Origin: Thermonema lapsum
Lineage (GTDB): Bacteria; Bacteroidota; Bacteroidia; Cytophagales; Thermonemataceae
Direction: 5' to 3'
Assembly (NCBI RefSeq): GCF_011761635.1
Contig: NZ_JAASRN010000002.1
Coordinates: forward strand, 186,001 to 250,000
DNA length: 64,000 nt
Made by a program: the position numbers and the translations under genes. Below the pieces are notes generated by a model that did not search any database, was not told the DNA's origin, and saw nothing but the letters and a program-made list of their open reading frames with translations. This document shows positions 60,130 through 64,000 of this stretch, one piece after another (position 1 is the first letter of the stretch; the number at the start of each line of letters is the position of its first letter).

Positions 60130-63116
60130 CGGCTTTGCTCATAGGCTCTCAATCCACTAATTTCCCGACCTTCGGCTTTCTTTTTCAACCAAGGAATCAA
60201 ATCTTGCATCAAGGCGGATTCTCTTTTAGAGAGTTCTCGCCAGTCAAGGTCTAAGGGTTCAAAGAGTTTGGTGAGTGCACCGCCATCAAGAATCATGCGG
60301 TCAAGGATGCTGTCGGTAAATTGCTGCAAAGTGGCAAGCTCCAAACCATGTTTGTGCGCTATTTCGGCTAATTGCTTGGCTGTTTTTTCTTCTTTAAATC
60401 TTTGATAGCCTTCTCTTATTTGTTGTTCATCGAGCGGCTTGCCTACTTCCAGACTGTTGATGTAGTCAATCATATCGTCGCGTTCTTCCATCAGGTTGGC
60501 GCTGCTGCTCAACAAACTAATGAGTTGTTCACGGGTCATTTGCTGCTTCTTGGCTGTGCCTTGCGTGTATTTGGCAATGAGTTTCATGATGTAGTCGTAG
60601 TCTACCAGCGCAGAGGCGAACAGCACAAATTCGAAGTCTAATTGCTGAATGTTCTCGGGGGCTTGGTTGCCTTCTTTTTGCTGAATGTCGCGAAGTTGCT
60701 TGGCAATTTCCAGATACGAGCTGCGGAAGGCACGCAATTGCTCTTCGGGCAACAATTGCTCAATTTCGGCTTTTTGTTCGTAGGTCAAGTCGGTGTATTG
60801 GTCAAGTTTTGTTTTTAGCCTTTGCACTTCTTTAAAGCGATTGATGAATTCGGCACGGGCGGCATCGCCTCTGATGTTGTACACCTCTTGTGGTTCGGCT
60901 ACCATATCTTGTGCTGCCATCCATTCTTTCATTGCTTTTACAGCCTCCCGGTATTTTTCAATCACTTTGGGGGCGGGTTCAACCAGCCAGATTTCCTTAG
61001 AACGCTCGTCGTTTTCTCCGCTAAAAAGGACAATGGCTTTTTCTACTTCGTTCTGTTGTTGCCTAAAGTCTAAAATGTTTCCGTGAGGTTTGCTGCTGTT
61101 CAACACGCGGTTGGTACGGCTGAAGGCTTGAATCAAGCCGTGGTATTTTAGGTTTTTGTCCACATAGAGCGTGTTGAGGTATTGGCTGTCGAAGCCTGTG
61201 AGCAGCATATCTACCACAATCACTATATCAATTTTGTTCTTGTGCGGGTAGTCGGCATTGCTGAATTTTTGGGCTTTGATGCGTTGTTGAACATCCTGAT
61301 AATACAAGTCAAATTCTGCAATGCTGTGGTTGGTGCCGTACTGTTTATTGTAATCGCTGATAATGGCTTCCAGAGCCTTTTTCTTCTTTTCGGGTTCTAC
61401 TTGGTTGTCGGCTTTTTCTTGCTGTAAATCTTCCTGCAGTTGTGCTACATCTTTGTTGCCATCGGCGGGTGGCGAAAACACACAAGCGATGTTTAAAGGA
61501 ATGAAGTTTTCATTTTCTTTGGCTTTGCGTGCCTGAATGTCTTTGAACAGTTCGTAATATTCAATGGCATCGTTGATGGAAGCAGTGGCAAAAATGGCAT
61601 TAAAGCGCCGTTGGCTGGTGGCGGCATCGTGTTTTTTCAAAATGGTATTCACTACAGCTATTTTGTGCTCCCTACTTCCAATGGGCACGTCTTTTTCAGG
61701 CTTGAAATACTCAATGTGAAAGCGCAATACGTTGCCGTCTTCGATGGCGTTGGTGATGGTGTAGCTGTGCAGTTGTTTTTCAAAAATATCCTTTGTGGTT
61801 ACATAAGAGCCAACGGTGCCGTCAACTTGCTTGTAGGTGGCATTTTCTTCGAAAATAGGCGTGCCGGTAAAGCCGAACAGCTGTGCTTTTGGGAAAAATT
61901 CTTTGATGGCTTTATGATTTTCGCCAAACTGCGAACGGTGGCACTCGTCAAAGATGAAAACGATGCGTTTGTCGCGAAGCGGTTGCAAGCGTTCTTTATA
62001 GTCATTCTTGCTTCGTGCTGAGCCTGTAGAAGGACTTGAGTTTAGCGCCAAACCTAATTTTTGAATGGTAGTAACGATTACTTTGTTGGCATAATCGTCC
62101 GAAAGCATTCGTCTTACCAGCGTTTCGGTGTTGGTGTTTTCTTCCACACAACCTTCCTGAAACTTGTTGAACTCCTCACGGGTTTGTCTGTCTAAGTCTT
62201 TGCGGTCAACCACAAACAAACATTTTTCAATGTTTGGGTTGTCTTTCAGCAAGGTAGATGCTTTAAATGAAGTGAGTGTTTTGCCGCTTCCGGTGGTATG
62301 CCATATGTAACCGTTGCCCCTATTTTGCTCGATACAATCTACAATGGCTTTTACGGCATAAATCTGGTAGGGTCGCATCACCACGAGCTTTTTTTCGCTG
62401 GCAACCAACACCATGTATTTGCTTATCATTTCGGCTAATGTGCACTTGCTCAAAAACTTTTCGGAAAAGTCGTCGAGGTGGGTAATTTTTTTATTGGCTT
62501 CATCGGCAAATTGATAGATGGGCAGGAAACGTTCTTCTGCATCAAAGTTAAAGTGTTCTGAGTTGTTGTTGGCAAAATAATAGGTATTGGTGCGGTTGCT
62601 CACAATAAACAACTGCACGAAGCAAAGCAATGAATTGGTGTAGCCATTACCCGGGTCGCTTTTGTAGTCCACAATTTGTTGCATGGCTTTGCGCGGGTTG
62701 ACGTCAAGGCTTTTTAATTCAACCTGTACGACCGGAATGCCATTTATCAGCAATATCACATCATAGCGGTGATGACTGTTTTTGGTGTTTATCCGCAGTT
62801 GATTGACAAGCTCAAAATCGTTTTTGCACCAATCTTTCAAATTCACCAGCTGATAATGCAGAGAGGTTCCGTCATCGCGCAAAAAGGTGTTTTTCTCTCT
62901 TAGCCTTTTAGAAGCAGCAAAAACATCTGAGGTGGTTATTTCGTCTACCAACCTTTCAAATTCCTTATCGGTCAATTGTACCTTGTTTAGTTTTTCAAAT
63001 TTTTCTCTGAAATTCTTCTCTAAACTTTCACGGTCACGAATATCAGGGCGGTAGGTATATTTCAGCTCGTCTTGCAGTTTGTCAATGAAGCGCTGCTCTA
63101 TGTCTCTCTCTTTCAT
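60126..63116 (-). CDS. hsdR: Type I restriction endonuclease subunit HsdR
   Basis: 996 residues. N-terminal nuclease domain with YDVILLINGIPVVQVELKSL (the PD-ExK Asp, Glu and Lys) near 150-180. Helicase motor: WHTTGSGKTLTSFKA near 268-280, IFIFDECHRSQFGENHKAIK near 393, GFTGTPIFEENAT, VVDMLLTGFDSQYLNTLYVD and IQAFSRTNRVLNSS. C-terminal helices bind HsdM/HsdS. It translocates and cuts unmethylated DNA. No frameshift is seen. First gene of the locus; no clear promoter found ahead of it. Confidence 0.95.
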   Translation of the reverse strand: MKERDIEQRFIDKLQDELKYTYRPDIRDRESLEKNFREKFEKLNKVQLTDKEFERLVDEITTSDVFAASKRLREKNTFLRDDGTSLHYQLVNLKDWCKNDFELVNQLRINTKNSHHRYDVILLINGIPVVQVELKSLDVNPRKAMQQIVDYKSDPGNGYTNSLLCFVQLFIVSNRTNTYYFANNNSEHFNFDAEERFLPIYQFADEANKKITHLDDFSEKFLSKCTLAEMISKYMVLVASEKKLVVMRPYQIYAVKAIVDCIEQNRGNGYIWHTTGSGKTLTSFKASTLLKDNPNIEKCLFVVDRKDLDRQTREEFNKFQEGCVEENTNTETLVRRMLSDDYANKVIVTTIQKLGLALNSSPSTGSARSKNDYKERLQPLRDKRIVFIFDECHRSQFGENHKAIKEFFPKAQLFGFTGTPIFEENATYKQVDGTVGSYVTTKDIFEKQLHSYTITNAIEDGNVLRFHIEYFKPEKDVPIGSREHKIAVVNTILKKHDAATSQRRFNAIFATASINDAIEYYELFKDIQARKAKENENFIPLNIACVFSPPADGNKDVAQLQEDLQQEKADNQVEPEKKKKALEAIISDYNKQYGTNHSIAEFDLYYQDVQQRIKAQKFSNADYPHKNKIDIVIVVDMLLTGFDSQYLNTLYVDKNLKYHGLIQAFSRTNRVLNSSKPHGNILDFRQQQNEVEKAIVLFSGENDERSKEIWLVEPAPKVIEKYREAVKAMKEWMAAQDMVAEPQEVYNIRGDAARAEFINRFKEVQRLKTKLDQYTDLTYEQKAEIEQLLPEEQLRAFRSSYLEIAKQLRDIQQKEGNQAPENIQQLDFEFVLFASALVDYDYIMKLIAKYTQGTAKKQQMTREQLISLLSSSANLMEERDDMIDYINSLEVGKPLDEQQIREGYQRFKEEKTAKQLAEIAHKHGLELATLQQFTDSILDRMILDGGALTKLFEPLDLDWRELSKRESALMQDLIPWLKKKAEGREISGLRAYEQSR

Positions 63117-63161
63117 TGGACTAAGGGTTTATTGTGGTTCAACCGAACAGAAATAGACAGC

Positions 63162-63401
63162 TTAATTTAGCGATAAAACAAAAAAAAATCCTGCTTGCAA
63201 GCTTGTCATTGAACGACAAGGGCAGGCTTTTGGAAAGCGTAGCCAAATGGATGGAGGGTATTTTTTCGATAAAAACCACCCTAAAAAGCGCCCTTTGGGC
63301 AGATGTTTGATGAGGTTCATACCGGCAAAGCCTCCGCCAACAACCAGCAGACGGGGCAAGTTGGAAGCGGGCAAGCAAATGGGTTGATTGGGGTAAGCCA
63401 T
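63162..63401 (-). pseudogene. 5' remnant of an NDH-2 type FAD-dependent dehydrogenase gene
   Basis: From the ATG at 63401: MAYPNQPICLPASNLPRLLV then VGGGFAGMNLIKHLPKGRF, the FAD-binding GxGxxG start of type II NADH dehydrogenases. After KGRF a one-base shift gives RVVFIEK, matching the expected next strand, and then similarity is lost. About 30 codons of a gene normally over 400 codons remain. It lies between the metal lipoprotein and hsdR, so it likely marks where the restriction locus or a deletion removed the rest. 63402-63535 holds nothing recognisable. Confidence 0.65.
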
Positions 63402-63535
63402 AGCTGTGATGGTCATGACTGTGATACCATAAATAAAATAAAGCATTGCCATGCAAGACAGGCTGCAGGCGCTGTGAGCAATAACAAGCCGAATAGGTAG
63501 TTCATGAGGGTTGAATGTATTTCTCAAAACAAGAA

Positions 63536-63562
63536 GCGGCAGGGAAGTATGTTTCCTGCCGC
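63536..63562 (-). terminator. Terminator after the heavy-metal-binding lipoprotein
   Basis: Stem GCGGCAGG / CCTGCCGC with a loop that can pair further, followed on the minus strand by TTCTTGTTTTGAG. Confidence 0.75.
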
Positions 63563-63592
63563 CTTGAGCTTGCCCTATGCTGTTTTGGGGGC

Positions 63593-63835
63593 TTAGTCTT
63601 TTACCTCTACTTTCTCCAGAGGCATACCGCAAACTGGGCAGTCGCCTTCTTCGTCGTACATCTTGTCTTCTTCGCACTTCATGGGGCACTGATACATCAC
63701 CCCAGCTTGCTGCATGTGCTTTTTGTGCGTGGGCGTCTGCCCGCTTGATTGTTCTTGTTCCTGCTTTTCGATAGAGCAGGCAGTCAGGCTCATGGCAAAA
63801 GCCACGGCAAGGACTACTGCAATTTTTTTCATCAT
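63593..63835 (-). CDS. Heavy-metal-binding domain lipoprotein
   Basis: 80 residues. Signal with lipobox MSLTAC near residue 20. The mature part has the heavy-metal-binding (HMBD, YHS-like) motif: YQCPMKCEEDKMYDEEGDCP then VCGMPLEKVEV, that is CPM, CP and CGM groups of Cys and Met. It binds copper or a similar soft metal at the envelope. The ATG at 63832 is an equal start. It follows a 45-residue Cys/His-rich membrane protein, suggesting a metal-efflux operon that continues upstream of the window edge. Confidence 0.9.
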   Translation of the reverse strand: MMKKIAVVLAVAFAMSLTACSIEKQEQEQSSGQTPTHKKHMQQAGVMYQCPMKCEEDKMYDEEGDCPVCGMPLEKVEVKD

Positions 63836-63848
63836 AATTTTTGTGTTT

Positions 63849-63986
63849 TTAAGGTTTAAAGATTTGAAAAAGAAATATGCTTAGCATCAGCAGCCCCAAC
63901 AAGAGGCTAATGATTTGATTGAGCCAGTGCTTCCATGCCTTTGGGGGCTTGTGGTGGTGCAACAACTCTTTGCAACAGTCTTTCAT
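63849..63986 (-). CDS. Small Cys/His-rich membrane protein
   Basis: 45 residues: MKDCCKELLHHHKPPKAWKH then a single membrane helix (LNQIISLLLGLLMLSIFLFQ). The N-terminal Cys-Cys and His-His-His suggest metal binding in the cytoplasm. It ends 13 bases before the lipoprotein start, so both are likely one operon. Bacteroidota copper/cobalt efflux clusters often carry such tiny proteins; I cannot name a family. Confidence 0.65.
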   Translation of the reverse strand: MKDCCKELLHHHKPPKAWKHWLNQIISLLLGLLMLSIFLFQIFKP

Positions 63987-64000
63987 CTATCAAGTGCTTT

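Overview
The window is a piece of a Bacteroidota chromosome, most likely a free-living gliding or Cytophagia-like relative. The evidence is the type IX secretion/gliding core gldK-gldL-gldM-gldN next to a PorP/SprF-family gene, many outer-membrane and TPR proteins with Bacteroidota-only domains (DUF2911, DUF4271, PorP/SprF, CCDC81-like HU plus SPOR, Wzi-like), an rpsL-rpsG-fusA-rpsJ ribosomal cluster, and promoters of the Bacteroidota type (TTTG, 20 bases, TAnnTTTG) that can be read in several intergenic regions. No rRNA, tRNA or CRISPR array was seen.

Layout. 1-6 kb: truncated mutS2, a hybrid histidine kinase, a DUF2911 protein, a TPR protein and a formimidoylglutamase-like enzyme. 6-16 kb: a long minus-strand run reading BamA/TamA-like protein, DUF4271, hemD, PorP/SprF, gldK, gldL, gldM, gldN, with hemW diverging from its head. 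17-22 kb: a 998-residue TPR protein, LptF/LptG permease and START-like protein. 22-26 kb: rpsL-rpsG-fusA-rpsJ, ended by a strong terminator. 26-34 kb: iron functions (FecCD-type permease, feoB, feoA, ferritin) mixed with an acyltransferase, PBP4 and a DUF58 protein. 34-45 kb: EVE protein, outer-membrane barrel, HU-SPOR protein with an ExbB/TolQ-like protein, a TapB-like secreted protein, a VWA-type membrane protein, fabG, DUF445, aroQ, DUF2892 and efp.

45-47.4 kb is a decayed accessory patch: a RhuM-type gene cut where its Fic domain should begin, a frameshifted small membrane protein, a Bor-like lipoprotein, the 3' part of an unknown gene, and a dead IS1-family element. 47.5-55.7 kb carries a tripartite RND efflux operon, preceded by a small secreted protein, and a divergent Wzi-like barrel protein.

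55.9-63.1 kb is the most unusual region: a complete type I restriction-modification locus in the order hsdR, GIY-YIG nuclease, hsdS, four-helix-bundle protein, hsdM. Three arrays of 7-bp repeats lie in it. One is inside the first codons of hsdM, so loss or gain of a unit would shift the frame (candidate phase variation). The other two are in inverted orientation on either side of the four-helix-bundle gene. hsdS has long near-identical repeats ahead of both target-recognition domains, and the GIY-YIG protein has a tail made from REP-like palindromes. The locus abuts the 5' remnant of an NDH-2 type dehydrogenase gene. The window ends in a heavy-metal module (HMBD lipoprotein plus a 45-residue Cys/His-rich membrane protein).
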